A model generated the notes under the pieces. That model searched no databases, was not told the DNA's origin, and saw nothing but the letters and a program-made list of their open reading frames with translations. From Irpex lacteus (Eukaryota > Basidiomycota > Agaricomycetes > Polyporales > Irpicaceae), in the NCBI GenBank assembly GCA_001986395.2, contig MQVO02000008.1:682001-746000 (forward strand): 64,000 nt of DNA, written 5' to 3'. How positions within the stretch are numbered: the first letter of the stretch is position 1; the number at the start of each line of letters is the position of its first letter. The translations under genes were made by a program, and so were the position numbers. Positions 1-11,326 of the stretch are shown piece after piece.

Positions 1-1023
1 CCATAATTAATACAGAAGCTTACTAGTAGACGACACCGGGGAATAGTCCAGCTTCTGCGATACCCAGAGCAATGCGAATACCGACTAGGTTGGAATAGCT
101 GAACGATAGGGATGAGAACCTAATCAAACGGAAAGAGTCGCACAATGACATACTTCTTTGCAAGGCCCATAAGAGTCCTAAACGCGGGATGAAGGGCAGT
201 GAATAAGCAGATCAAGTTGATGGTAGCATCTTACCGAACACTTACATGATAGTACCCCAAACGACCTTATGATGGGTGTTCTTAGTAGCTGAGCAGTTAA
301 GAATCGAAGGCACGCACTGTGATGCCCGGAAGCCATCTAAGAGAAGTATTAACTCTCCGTGGAGGGAATCCCGTCATCAACATGGGCTCACCTCGAAGGT
401 CTGAACTTCTTCAATACCAGGCTAGCAGCGAAGAATTGAGTACTGTTAGCGTATTGTAGGGATATAATACTTACTTTGCCGGGCACTCGAAGATACAGTA
501 TGGCTGGAAGTGCCATCAGGGACAGTACTGTCATATAACACGTTAAACTTACGACGAAGTACATAGTCTAGAGACATCTGTCAGCCAGTGGTCGTTTCGT
601 GACTCTGTGGGTCACTCACGAGGGCGATGTTGTATTTGTTCCCAGTGAGGTGCAGCTGGGTGACAAGTCCGTCCAATTTGGCATTTCCTGTGACAACGTA
701 AGTATTGCTCCCTCGCCAGTGTTGATCATCGCCTACCAATGTTTCCTATGATAGGGTTTTGTGAGCGAATATCATAACTTCAAGCGCGTGGCGAGACGCT
801 CACCTCGATCGAGGAAGGAAGCAAGATACATGAGTGTAAGGATTGGCATTAGCCATAGATCTATCTTCCTGTAAAGTTTCTTCTCCTGCTCTGGAGTGAG
901 CGTAGGCGGTGGCGGAAGTGTGCTTTCGTTTTTGCTGTCGGGAAGTGAAACAGTCTCGATGACCTCTTCACGCTTCTTCTCTTCAATACTGTTCTCCGAG
1001 GCACTCTGTCGGTTCTGCGCCAT
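1..1023 (-). CDS. MFS transporter, allantoate permease (Dal5) type, 3' end outside window
   Basis: This is a plasma-membrane permease of the anion:cation symporter branch of the MFS (Dal5/Tna1-like, importing small organic acids, allantoate or vitamins). The start at 1023 gives a hydrophilic N-terminus, then TM1 with LMPILTLMYLASFLDRG. Splicing exon 1 (804-1023), a 9-nt microexon (737-745) and exon 3 (620-687) gives the family hallmark DRGNIGNAKLDGLVTQ followed by LHLTGNKYNIAL. Further exons toward position 1 read YCIFECPA, LVLKKFRPSR, WLPGITV, RTLMGLAKK and GIRIALGIAEAGLFPGV, all in the usual order, so about the first 150-170 residues are here. The C-terminal half lies beyond position 1. A TATA-like box sits about 90 bp upstream. 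The family is firm; the substrate cannot be read from the sequence. Confidence 0.9.
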
Positions 1024-1111
1024 GGTGATCGTAAGGATAGGGGACCGTTAGAAGGTTGACTTGCGGCTAGAAGAAGCGAGCCTGCAGGATGATGGTCCGT
1101 GAACGACCTCC

Positions 1112-1119
1112 CTTATATG
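1112..1119 (-). promoter_or_regulatory. TATA-like box of the MFS gene
   Basis: The minus strand reads CATATAAG about 90 bp upstream of the ATG at 1023, the spacing also seen for other genes in this window. Inferred from motif and position only. Confidence 0.45.
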
Positions 1120-1914
1120 AGAGCATTTAGCGTCTGAGAAAGTCTCATGAGGTCACATGTGAGAAGGCGGGATCATTCTGCTGGAAAGAGCACCGTGTCG
1201 AGTTTGACGTGTGAGATTGACTCCCACGTCTGTACCGCTGCCGTCCCTGGTAATACACGAACGTAAAGTTCAGCGATAAACTTGACTGCGGAGCCAACCT
1301 TGTAGAGATGTACGCATCAAGCTAAGACAGGAATGTTTCTGGTTGGGCAGCAGGCTGGCGAGAAGGTGTCAGATGACTGGATTACAATCCCACCCAGATA
1401 ATTGTGCTATCGTGTATGTATGGCCGAAGAGCAGGCATCAGTTTTGTACCTAAAGAAGAAGGTTGAAAATGACCACTGCCAGTGAGACTGTCAATTCCAT
1501 CCACCGGTGGCGTGATAGGAAACATAACATGACTCACCTCCTGTTTGCCATCAGCTTCCTAGGCCTCTCACAACAACTCAGGCATCCCAAACGCCATGAC
1601 TGGTGCGTACATGTTCAGGCTCTCATCCAAGTAGATGCCCCGGCGTTGCCGTTCGGTCAATCCGAGTCAGAGCTGCGCTCGGTCAGAGCACTTCTCGTAG
1701 ACAGCGTTTCGCCTATTTCTGTAAGCTGATGGCAGCAATTTGTTCATTTATACGACAAGATGTCTGACGAGAGAGAATGAAGGCGGGAAACAAGCACTCC
1801 TCCGCTGAGTCCGCTCAACGAAGTTTAGTACGGAACAGCACCACGTGGAACAGTCGAGTACGGAGCGCCCATCATCAAGCGCTCACTGGCCAGACCGTGA
1901 CAAGCGTCCGTTTC

Positions 1915-1977
1915 GAGGCCATACAGGAAGACGTAAATTTAGATGGAACCAAAAAAAAAAAAAGAGGCCATACAGGA
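1915..1977 (+). mobile_element. Tiny poly(A)-tailed retro-insertion with 14-bp target-site duplication
   Basis: The 14-mer GAGGCCATACAGGA occurs at 1915-1928 and again, identically, at 1964-1977. Between them lie 22 nt (1929-1950) ending directly in a run of 13 A (1951-1963). Direct repeats around a poly(A)-ended insert are the usual product of LINE-type target-primed reverse transcription. The insert is far too short to code for anything and was presumably 5'-truncated. Nothing else recognisable was found in the 1.1-2.1 kb intergenic stretch. Confidence 0.6.
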
Positions 1978-2107
1978 TACTTGCACACATAGTTATCAGA
2001 AGCAGGAGTTACGAGTATGGAGTTAATGATATGAAGAGCGATAGTCCAGAAGCAACACGCATTCCGTTTCAGCCTCTCTATACTTAAGTTATTATTGATC
2101 GACCCGT

Positions 2108-3832
2108 TCAATGCATTGTACTACTCAATTCCTGGTTCTCGATATCAATATTCACCCCTTCTGGTTCATGCTCAGGGTGGCCGCCTTCAGAACACCCCGT
2201 CTCGTGTTGTTCATCTTCGTTGAAACGAAGATCCTCTCCCATGTTTCCTACGAGGGTACTGTGGTTGAACCTGAGACTGGAATTATGTGCCGTTCCGCTC
2301 GATTCATGTGGATGGTTGACCACATGCCGAAGGTTTAGCATGAATCTGGATATTATAATTGAATTGAGGCTAGAAAAATATCGTGTTAGCAAAGACAAGA
2401 TCGAGATTTCCGTAACCTGGAAGATGATCGATAGCTTACGGGGTCAAGAAGATACTTCCTACACCAAGAGAAACCAGCGCCGGCTGTAATGTACCACAAA
2501 AAATGAGTTCGAGATGTAACGAAAGTCGTGAGGCATGTATGACGTACAACGTTGTTGATGAGGATCTCGTAAATGTTCAGTGCTAGTAGAGCTCTGCCAA
2601 AGCAGGTACTGTTATGAGATTGGCGAACACCAGCAACTATTGTGTGCTTACACAAAGAAAAAGCTGCCTGCACAGTAATTAGCGAAGAAGTACAAAAGTC
2701 TGATGAAGCGAGCTGAGCTTACCATCGCGGACGAGAAACTCAAAGAGAGGTGTACGTATATTGTGACGCGCAGCTGCTCGCAGAGTTCCTATGGCCCGCG
2801 TCCAGCTCACCACAAGAACAATGATGTCTGCCATGATGACAGCAATACGCGTGGTGAGGGTAACTATAACGATATATGAGTTCTGTATGTATACCCTGAT
2901 TCATGCAATCTCCTACGTCTAAGCTCTTCCGTCAATGATTGGAGATTTTTCGATGAGAGACAAATACGTACCGTAGTTCTAGATCCGCCGAAAAGGGGGA
3001 TATCACAGAGCACACGTTGCTCGGATACGCCGGGATGAACACCACCTGTTCCGCAACATGCACCGCCTAAGATCGCATATGTTTGTCAGCTCGTATGTTT
3101 CATGTACCTCGTTCGGGCTTGGACGAACCATGTTGGTACCGAACGGGACCATTGTGAGCCCAAACACAACTAGAAATACACTCAGATTTCGGTGGCAAAG
3201 TGCGTATGCTCGTAATGCTGTAAACACTGGATGGAAGCATCATTAACAAAGAACAGCATAATTAGGATGCCATCCAAGGCGACGTACAAGCCACAATAAT
3301 AAACTGCAACAGTTCGAATACAGTTGCCAAATAGATCTCCGAAACACAACTAACACCAGCGTAAGATGAAACATTCAATGTATCTGGGGAATACAACAAT
3401 TACCTCTGCAAACCAATGATTAGAGCACGTAGTAGAAATATATATAATGAGGTGCATACCAAACGGTTTGGAGAGGGGAATGCCTGTATAATCATGACGA
3501 GGAGAGTCCCATATCGGTTAGCTGCAAAGATCCATGTGGATGTGGTCCACTTGTTCGTCCATACGTGATTGACCTCTTGACGGAGGGTTATGAGCCACTC
3601 GTAGCAGTATAGCGCTGTCGACGATAACGGTAAACTGAAAGTAGAGTGTGGGTTTGTATTAAAGAAAGGAACAAGTACTTACCTATACACGCGTATAAAA
3701 TATGATTCCCCGTAGTGCTATGCACAACGTCCATTCAAGCATAAGCCCACGCCGTTGTAATCAGCAACAGTGTACTTACAAAAGCTGGACTTCCGCAATG
3801 TCTGCATCACTGGCTTGAGACGCGCTAGACAT
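2108..3832 (-). CDS. DUF6533 seven-helix membrane protein, copy D1
   Basis: Paralogue of a fungal seven-transmembrane family of unknown function, with extracellular N-terminus and cytosolic tail by analogy. Exon 1 (start 3832) reads MSSASQASDADIAEVQLL. The DUF6533 core at about 3490-3620 reads LYCYEWLITLRQEVNHVW then TSTWIFAANRYGTLL. Next come a helix with VFELLQFIIVA, then VFTALRAYALCHRN (about 3130-3227), a loop with VVFIPAYPSNVCSV, a helix VIMADIIVLVVSW (about 2740-2870), a 16-nt microexon (2652-2667, SFFFV), LALNIYEILINNVV, and a last exon with IIISRFMLNLRHV. The tail keeps the array motif as FNHSTLVGNMGEDLRF and then turns acidic. Most splice junctions follow GT-AG and every expected block is present in order, so the gene looks intact. 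Ligand and partner are unknown. Confidence 0.82.
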
Positions 3833-5352
3833 AACGTAAGGCCGGGCTAGTGTACAATGGTGAGTGAGTGGAGAACGAGATGTAGAGGATCATGGTAGAC
3901 GTCGACACAAATATATAGTGCAGGGCCTGGCCGTATAGCAGAAGGTGGCCGTAGCCTGCAATCGAGGTAAGGCTGTGAACTCGGACCATGATTGGCATTG
4001 CCAAAAAGATTGGTTGAGTCAAGCCAGAACCGCACCACACCTTCTATTGAGTGCAGATCGTTCGCTTGGCCGTGATTATTGCCACCACAGTGGCTGATTG
4101 GTGACCAGGAAGAGACGGAGAAGCTGTTCTTCTTTTAGCAACAGCGACGATTAAACATCAGAGGCAGCCTGTTCACATGCCCCTGAAGATCATGGTTTCG
4201 GTGAGAACCACTCAGCCGGAGGTAGTATCGATATCTCCGAGTCAGTCGAGAGGACTGAAACCACCTAAGGAGAAGGAAATCTGGCACCTACGAGTTCATT
4301 GATCAGTAACTCAAGAGTCACGAATAACAAGTGATATGACGAACTTGTTGAACCGGTGTTGGAGGCTACCGGTGATGAATTGGTCACGGTATGTCCAGTA
4401 TTGCGCTTGTGGGCTTGCATCGAGTTTGCAGGCATTCTATAAGATAGAATCTACGCGTTGCTGCTCGGACTCCAGGTATGGTTTACAGCCTTAATGGCTG
4501 ATAAATAGGAACTGAGCTGAGCATGGAAGTCGTAGTACCAATCATGAGAAACGTACTTACAAGAATCTGGAACAAGTGTTCTACAACACGAGAAGATGAT
4601 ATACCCTGTTTGCAACCATCTCTCGCAGGAGAACATCGTGTTATCATCACCACGTCAAGATTCACTGAACAATTCAAAGCCTGATCACATCTACCGCAGA
4701 CCTCTTCAGTCTCACTGTGACTCACTGAGTCTTCGGTACAGCAGCAGTCTGCAGTGACAACTGCTGCCCACTCCTGTATATGACACTGTCGTGCCGTGTC
4801 TTCGAATTTGACAGAGCATTGTGCTTCATGTTTTCGTTTCATAAACACGCCCCTTGGCTGTTCGTAGGTTGTTTATGTTCGACGTAAGTAGTGCAAGGTG
4901 AAAGATAGATGCAAACCGCGACAGTCAAAGCCATGGGTGCGAAGAACAGTTCCACGTGGCTAGGATCCGCGGAGCGCGCGTATCTGAGGGTCTGCCGGCG
5001 ACTGGTCAATATTCAATATTCAATGGTCATTCCTCCCATCTAGGACCTGTAGATATACACATCCACCGTTGTGTTGGCCGAGTGAAGCTGCCGTACTAGG
5101 ATGCAGCTGTAGGATTAGTGAGGTAGTTACAGTGTTCACCGACGTGACCATTCACTTACTCGAGAGCAACTTGAACCCAGCCTGAGAACTAACTATTGGA
5201 GACACGAGCATAGGACTCGAGAGTGAAAGTTAGGGGAGATGAATAGACTACTGGAAAAAAGCATCGTGATAAGGAAGATCCACAAGTGTCCTGCAGGTGA
5301 CTAGGTCAATAACACTGGGTAGTACTAGACTTGAAGTACGGTTTCATCTCAG
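3833..5352. other. Intergenic DNA between D1 and D2
   Basis: No gene recognised. Short ORFs here have no domain signature or consistent splice context. A heptamer run, CAATATT repeated about three times, sits at 5005-5026; related runs recur at 12896, 14388 and 25932. Confidence 0.5.
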
Positions 5353-7001
5353 TCACGTTCTCCTGTCGGATTCGTCGGTGCCAGTGGCTAACTCGTGTAG
5401 CTCGTGGCTCTTATCAGCAAACATTACTTGCTCCCCCAAGCTTCCAATATACAGGAACTGAATGCCTGACTGCGCTGTCCGAGTCGTAGTGCCGAGGCCA
5501 TTTATCTCCTCATTAACCTCTTGCAGATTGAGGATAAAGCGCGATATAATCATTGAAGTCAGCCTATCCCATGAAATCAATATATTACTTATGGATATGT
5601 GGTCTAAATGATGGAAAATTACATACGGTGTCAAGAACGTATCGCCTGCCTCAAGAGTGAGAAGGGATGACTTGATGGCAATTGTAAACGGGAGATAGTG
5701 ATGATATCTTGATGTATCGACTTACGATATTTGTGGTCAAGAATTTGAAGACATTGGCCGCTAGTAGTGCTCTGAAACGACCAGGAATAATTATTAGTTT
5801 GACCTCTGGACGAAAGTATCAGAGAATTATCTTACAAGAAGAAGAAAGTGCCTGTCGGGATAGGAAGATCAGGTCTTTACAAGACGGGCAAGCATCGAGT
5901 TGTAGTAATTACCGTCACGAACAAGAATTTTGAATAGCAGAGGAATCTGCGTTCGGTGGCGCGAAGCCTCGCGGATTGTTCCAAATGCCTTTCTCCAAGT
6001 CAGAATGAGCACAATTATGTCTGCGGAAATGACCGCAATGCGTGTGACCAAGGAAGCTGGATAAAGACGTTAACATGATCTGCTGTGACTTCTTCAATCT
6101 TATTTGTGACCTACATCTTTTCTCCTACTTTGAGCACGCTCTAGACAACGGTGCAATGAAAATAAAGCACGTACCTCAAGTTGACTGCCTCGGAAAACGG
6201 GAAAGGTGCTTCACAGATGTTCGTCGGGAACGCTAGTGAAAAAGTCGTTATCTCCAAGACGAATATTACCTAGTGATATACAATTTCACTCGCTTGTACA
6301 ATCCGTTCAGAAGGAACTCACTATATTCGTAAAAAACGGCACGATACTGAGCCCAAAGACAATCATAGATACCCATTTATTTTGGTTGCACAGAGCGTAT
6401 GCGCGCAAACCCGTAAAGGCTAAAACAGAAGAGTTAGTTTATAATCTGAGAGCATAGGCGAATTGACACACATGCAATGATAATAAACTGGAGTAGCACG
6501 GCTACGTCTTCGAGGCGGGTTATCCATATGCAGCTTAATTGTCATTGTCAGAGGGCCAGACTACCTTAGCAGAAACGTCGCATTTGCTTTACCTCTGTAG
6601 AATCATTATAACTCGACACAATCAAAACATCATGCGGAAAGTGGCTTACCATGTAATTTGGGATGGGAGCAACGCGTATGATGACATAGAACAGTGTCAC
6701 ATATCTGTTGGCGGCAAAGATCCATGTAGTTATAGTCCATCGCCGGGCCCAGACACGGACGACCTCTTGGTCGAATGTGACAAGCCACTCATAGCAAAAA
6801 AGGGCTGAAGAAGTGTTTATCAGTAGCCCGTCCAAATGGTTTGAGCAGAGCTTTACCTAAAGTCGACAATGTAATACGGTTGTACATCATGCTGCGGGCA
6901 CAGAAAGTGAACATGAAATTCGGTGAGTATCAAAAATTATTTACTCACTATGCATGCAACTCGACAGAGTCGATGTCATTATTTAGCGAAGAGCTCGCCA
7001 T
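5353..7001 (-). CDS. DUF6533 seven-helix membrane protein, copy D2 (diverged tail)
   Basis: Start at 7001 gives exon 1 MASSSLNNDIDSVELHA, matching the short first exon of the other copies. The core at about 6640-6810 reads LFCYEWLVTFDQEVVRVW and TTWIFAANRYVTLF. Then follow FTGLRAYALCNQNKW with GLSIVPFFTNI (6310-6420), the extracellular loop block TNICEAPFPFSEAVNLR (about 6180-6230), VISADIIVLILTWRKAFGT (5869-6051), the 16-nt microexon at 5836-5851 (TFFFL), AANVFKFLTTNI and SMIISRFILNLQEV. The cytosolic tail motif is degraded to IQFLYIGSLGEQVMF: the GxxGE centre survives, but the FNS and LRFG flanks do not. The membrane part looks intact. Tail function may be relaxed or changed relative to D1, D3 and D4. 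Confidence 0.8.
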
Positions 7002-8011
7002 AGTGTCTGGGTCTACTCCTTGATCCGAGTTTACGAGGCCAATGACGTGTCGATATGGTGTGGGAGGGTTCCATCGTGTTGGCAGCTATACCCTCCCATC
7101 TTTATGTGCTGTCGCATCTTTACATCTTAGCTCTCGAGACCATACTAAGTAAAGTTGAATGAAATTCTTACCTTTGCGTAGCCGGATGAACATGTCCTTG
7201 GAAGCAAATCAGGAAGATGAACGGGCTGCGACGTCAAAATTGGCGACCGGCTCACACCGCAATGCATGTAGACACAGACGCATAGAACGACTCGGATAGA
7301 GAGCTTATCATAGCTCGCTGTTAGTGCTGTGCCACTAGTGCGGAGAGTGGAGTAGATTAGACGCATAATCACATTTCCTGGAAGTATATATGGTCATTCG
7401 AATCAGTACCATGATACTTTAGAAGCGACTTGCTCCATACCTTCATTCGGGGAGCCTAAGGTTTGGCCGCACTGTATCCAGAATATCATCGCCTATAAGA
7501 AGAATCACGCATGAACATCAACGAAGCATCGATGCCTTCCAGGCAACCATGCATAGCAATCTCGGTTTGGATGACAACTTGGGCGATGTTGTCGGGGTTG
7601 AACAGGATGTAGGGCTGGAAATAGATCAAGACATAATATAATACTGCGAACTATGATACTCTTTGGTCCGCCCTTCCGAAGGTTACCGTGAACAGTAGCA
7701 CTCCCTTTCCGCATGGCAATGACGGCCGAGAGAAGGCGGGTAGATACATGGATACCTGGGCACTGAGGTTAGTACATGGATAAAACTCTACTATCGTATA
7801 GGAAATATGCCTCAAAGACCACTAATGATCGGCAACTAATACCGGTTCTGTCGTATGTAAACGATCAGTGACGGTGTCTCAGAGGAATTCGGAAGCGCAG
7901 CGCAGACACGCGATCAGGCGCTCGTCATGCCCAACGGTGTCCTGTTCTAATAGGAAAACGTAGTGCGCATAGCATCCAATTAATTTTAAATCTCACAGAC
8001 ACATGGAAAGT
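7002..8011. other. Intergenic DNA between D2 and D3
   Basis: No recognisable gene, repeat or RNA was found. Short overlapping ORFs on the minus strand show no family signature. Confidence 0.45.
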
Positions 8012-9759
8012 TCAACTCACCTCCACATCGTCCTCCATGACAGCGGCGGGATTAGCGGAATCATTCGACTCAAATCTACCTCGCAAGTCCCCAGTACCCG
8101 TGTCGCCCCCTTCTTCGACTCTAACGGAATTGGCTTCCTCAGCATAGTTATCATTGTATTCCTCGTCACCGAAGCGAAGGCCCTCTCCCATGTTTCCAAT
8201 GAGACTGCTATAATTGACACTGGCGAAGCTGGAAGGGTGAACTGTGCCACTGGACACACCTGACCCTCTCACTGCTTGCCGAAGATTTAGCAGAAATCTG
8301 GATATGATGATAGAGTTAAGTCTGACGAACGCAAAGCCTCAGTAGGAGAGATATATGGGGACAAACGGGACAAACGGAGTTAAGAAAATGCTTCCCACAC
8401 CGAGGGAGACTAGTGCTGGCTATGAAACACCACAATGCGTAGGTTATGAACCTTGAAGTTATGACAAGCAGTGTTGACGTACCACATTATTGATGAGAAT
8501 CTCGTAGACATTTAGCCCTAGTAGAGCCCTGTCCGAACCGATGTTATTAACGTATTCCAGTACGACTACAGCCGCTGAGGCTCTCTTACAGGAAGAAAAA
8601 CGTCCCTGTCAAAGCATTCAGCGTCGAGTCGAGTTTGTATAACGGTATCGATTAGTGGTCTACTTGCCGTCACGAATTAGAAAGTCTAGCAAAGGCGAAT
8701 GCAAGTCACGACGCCACAGTGCTCGAAAATCCAAGGGAACCTTCCTCCAAGTCACTACTAGGACAATGATATCCGCCGCGATGACTGTGAGACGTGTGGA
8801 CAGTTCTACTGGATTTAACGATCAGTATCGACGGCCCACGCAGATCCGTGTGCCCACCTACATCTATTAAGCCCTTTTGTCAGTTTCAACATCCAATGTC
8901 ATTCATTGCGACGGATGGACGAGTGCTTACCGTAGCTCCAGTATCGCTGACAGTGGAGACACCACGCTGCACACAGTATTTGGATATGTCGGGAGAAATA
9001 CCACCTTTTCCATGACGCGGACCACCTATGGTCGCATGTTAGTTCGTTTCCCGCACAGCTATAGTTTGATCGTACATACCATATTAGTGGCGAAAGGGGC
9101 CATACAAAGCCCGAAGACAGTTAGAAACACCCAGAGCTTCCGGTCACAAAGCGCGTATGCTCGCGACGCAGTGAATACTTCAAAAGGCACATCAGCGGAG
9201 AATGGACACTGGCGTCAGTGGTACTTACCAGCGACAACAATGAACTGCAAGATTTCAAACACAGCTCCGAGATAGATCTCCCATACACAGCTGAAAAGAG
9301 GACGGTATGGGGTAGGAACTGGACACATGAAATAGTAATACTTACCTCTGCTCAGGGATCGTCAGCGACATGGTGATATTGTCATATGGATAGGTGCGTA
9401 CCGTGCGATTTGGTGTGGGGAGTATTTGTATGATCATAATAAGGAGCGTGCCGTATCTGTTGGCAGCAAAAACCCACGTGGCCAATGACCAACCTTTGGC
9501 CCACACATTATTGATTTCTTGATCGAATGTGATGAACCACTCGTAGCAGTATAACGCTGTTTGACGGTGAACAGAGCAATACGAGATGTTTCAGGAGGCT
9601 TACCTATACACGCTACTAAGACATGCAATCCAGTTGTGCTGTGAATGAAACACAAGTCGGCCAGTGATGAGCAGTGATAATATCTGGAGTGTAAGACTTT
9701 ACTTACAACAATTCCAGTTCAGCAATGTCAGCGGCGCTGACTTGGGTGGCGTTGGACAT
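8012..9759 (-). CDS. DUF6533 seven-helix membrane protein, copy D3
   Basis: Start at 9759 gives exon 1 MSNATQVSAADIAELELL. The core at about 9400-9575 reads LYCYEWFITFDQEINNVW and WVFAANRYGTLL. Next come VFEILQFIVVA, VFTASRAYALCDRKLWVF (9070-9190), a loop VVFLPTYPNTVCSVVSPLSA, STRLTVIAADIIVLVVTW (8660-8810), a 16-nt microexon (8590-8605, TFFFL), LGLNVYEILINNV and IIISRFLLNLRQAVRG. The tail motif is VNYSSLIGNMGEGLRFG followed by a long acidic stretch. The intron before the microexon appears to use a GC donor: after the LIRDG codons the transcript reads ACG|GCAAGT (8666-8667), and no GT lies at the required phase. Otherwise intact; closest in layout to D1. Confidence 0.82.
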
Positions 9760-11326
9760 AGGAGAATGGCTGGTGGCTCGAGGATGAAAAAGAAGTGTAG
9801 GTGGCGACCTTCGTTATTTGATCTATATACTTCGTTAGAACCATAGTGATCCGCATTTCTAATCTAACTAGAGCACGTAGACGACATCAGCAACATACGC
9901 CACAAATCTGATCGGTTTAGCCGGGTGGAAGGCCTGTTGAGTGATGCGAATGTCGTATTCAACACTACTAGTAGTCCCGCTGTCCCTATTTCATCATAAG
10001 GGCTACACTTGGCCAGACGTACACTTGACAGTAAGGCTTTTACCTGCTGCACAGTCATAAGTTGTGTCATATAAGCAGGGAAATAGAACTCACTGACACA
10101 CCTGAGACGCACAGACGCACAGACACAATACACACGCGAACGATCGTGTGAACTGCCCAGACGAGCCACGTCAGCTACTGACATCGATATCAAGGCGAGA
10201 ACTGCTGCCTAGCACAGGTACGGCGTTCAAAGCGACCTTTGGGGACATATTTCGCGGGGAAGGGCTTCTTCCAGAGCTCAGACGAGCCAGCGCGAGAGAT
10301 AGACGACCGCAACATCGCAACCAAACAGATGCCGGCTGTCAAGAATAATATGAGTCGTTTTCAGCCATGTTCAAGATCTAATGTTAGCTATACATACCGC
10401 TATCTTGCCAGAGAATGTTGTTGAGCGTATTTTGAGAGCGATTCGTGGCTCCGTTGCATCTGTAGCAAACCATGATCTAAATAGTTAAGGCACTGAGCAA
10501 GACGGCTGAGCTCCTACCGTTTACGGATGTTATAGCCATATTGAATCAGAAGTCCCTGCCTCCCATGAGTGTTTAGGCAGCCAACGTTCAGGAAACTAGA
10601 GTGCCAGTGGTATCAGCTCCCAGTCGCAGGTCAGTAGTCCAAGTCGCACACTGGTAGTACCGTCCGTTTCACAACTATGAGAGTCCTATACTGAGTGGTA
10701 ATCGATAATCACCACTTCATTCCTCAAAATACTGGCTCCGCTGCATCCTATGTAAACTGGGACAGCTGACGACACACGACTGGTGACGGAAAGAGTTTGA
10801 GGTAACGTTCAAGTTGGGTTCCCGAGAGTCGAGATCAAACGCTCGCGGATTTCGGTCAGCAATCTTTGTGGCGTGGGATCCATCAATCTGCGGGGTCGCG
10901 GCCGTACTATCTCAGATCCACTGGCACTGGCACCGCCCTAATAGTATGAGGTGGAGGCTGGTTCATAAGCCTAGCACTGCCGCTTGCTGCAAGTTACTTA
11001 GTACCATGCAGCAGTCGGTATCTCGTATACAGTGTGTGGACTCACATTGTGCTTATCTAGCCAGGGATTCCGGTATTCCAATCCGATGTTTCGGTAAGTA
11101 TTGAGTCCTATATACTTAAACGTTCATTGCGACATGCTCACATTTCCTGTCGTCATTGCGCACTGAGCCGAGAGACCTCAGGCTCATTCTATTATCCCCT
11201 TATCGCAACAAAACTTGGGTGAGTAAACACACTAATCGTGTCAACCAGAGGGATATTCGCATTTGAGACGTAGACACTGCAAAAGTACCAGTCTGAGCGT
11301 AGACAAAGCAGAATACCAAAAAGACA
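9760..11326. other. Intergenic DNA between D3 and the first DUF2235 gene
   Basis: No intact gene was recognised. The stretch 10395-10950 is one copy of a diverged repeat whose other copy is at 14435-14870. The remainder holds only short ORFs without signatures. Confidence 0.5.
10395..10950 (+). repeat. Diverged intergenic repeat, copy 1
   Basis: Shares ordered blocks with 14435-14870, for example TTGCCA-AGAA, GTTSCATTGC-like and CAAACCATG blocks, then AAGCTCCT/GAGCTCCT, then GACGACACACG about 330 bp (copy 1) or 200 bp (copy 2) later, then GTGGCGTGGGA and CTGGCRCTGGC. Spacings differ by indels. No coding capacity is evident. Same orientation as copy 2. Similarity was judged by eye, so the ends are approximate. 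Confidence 0.5.
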
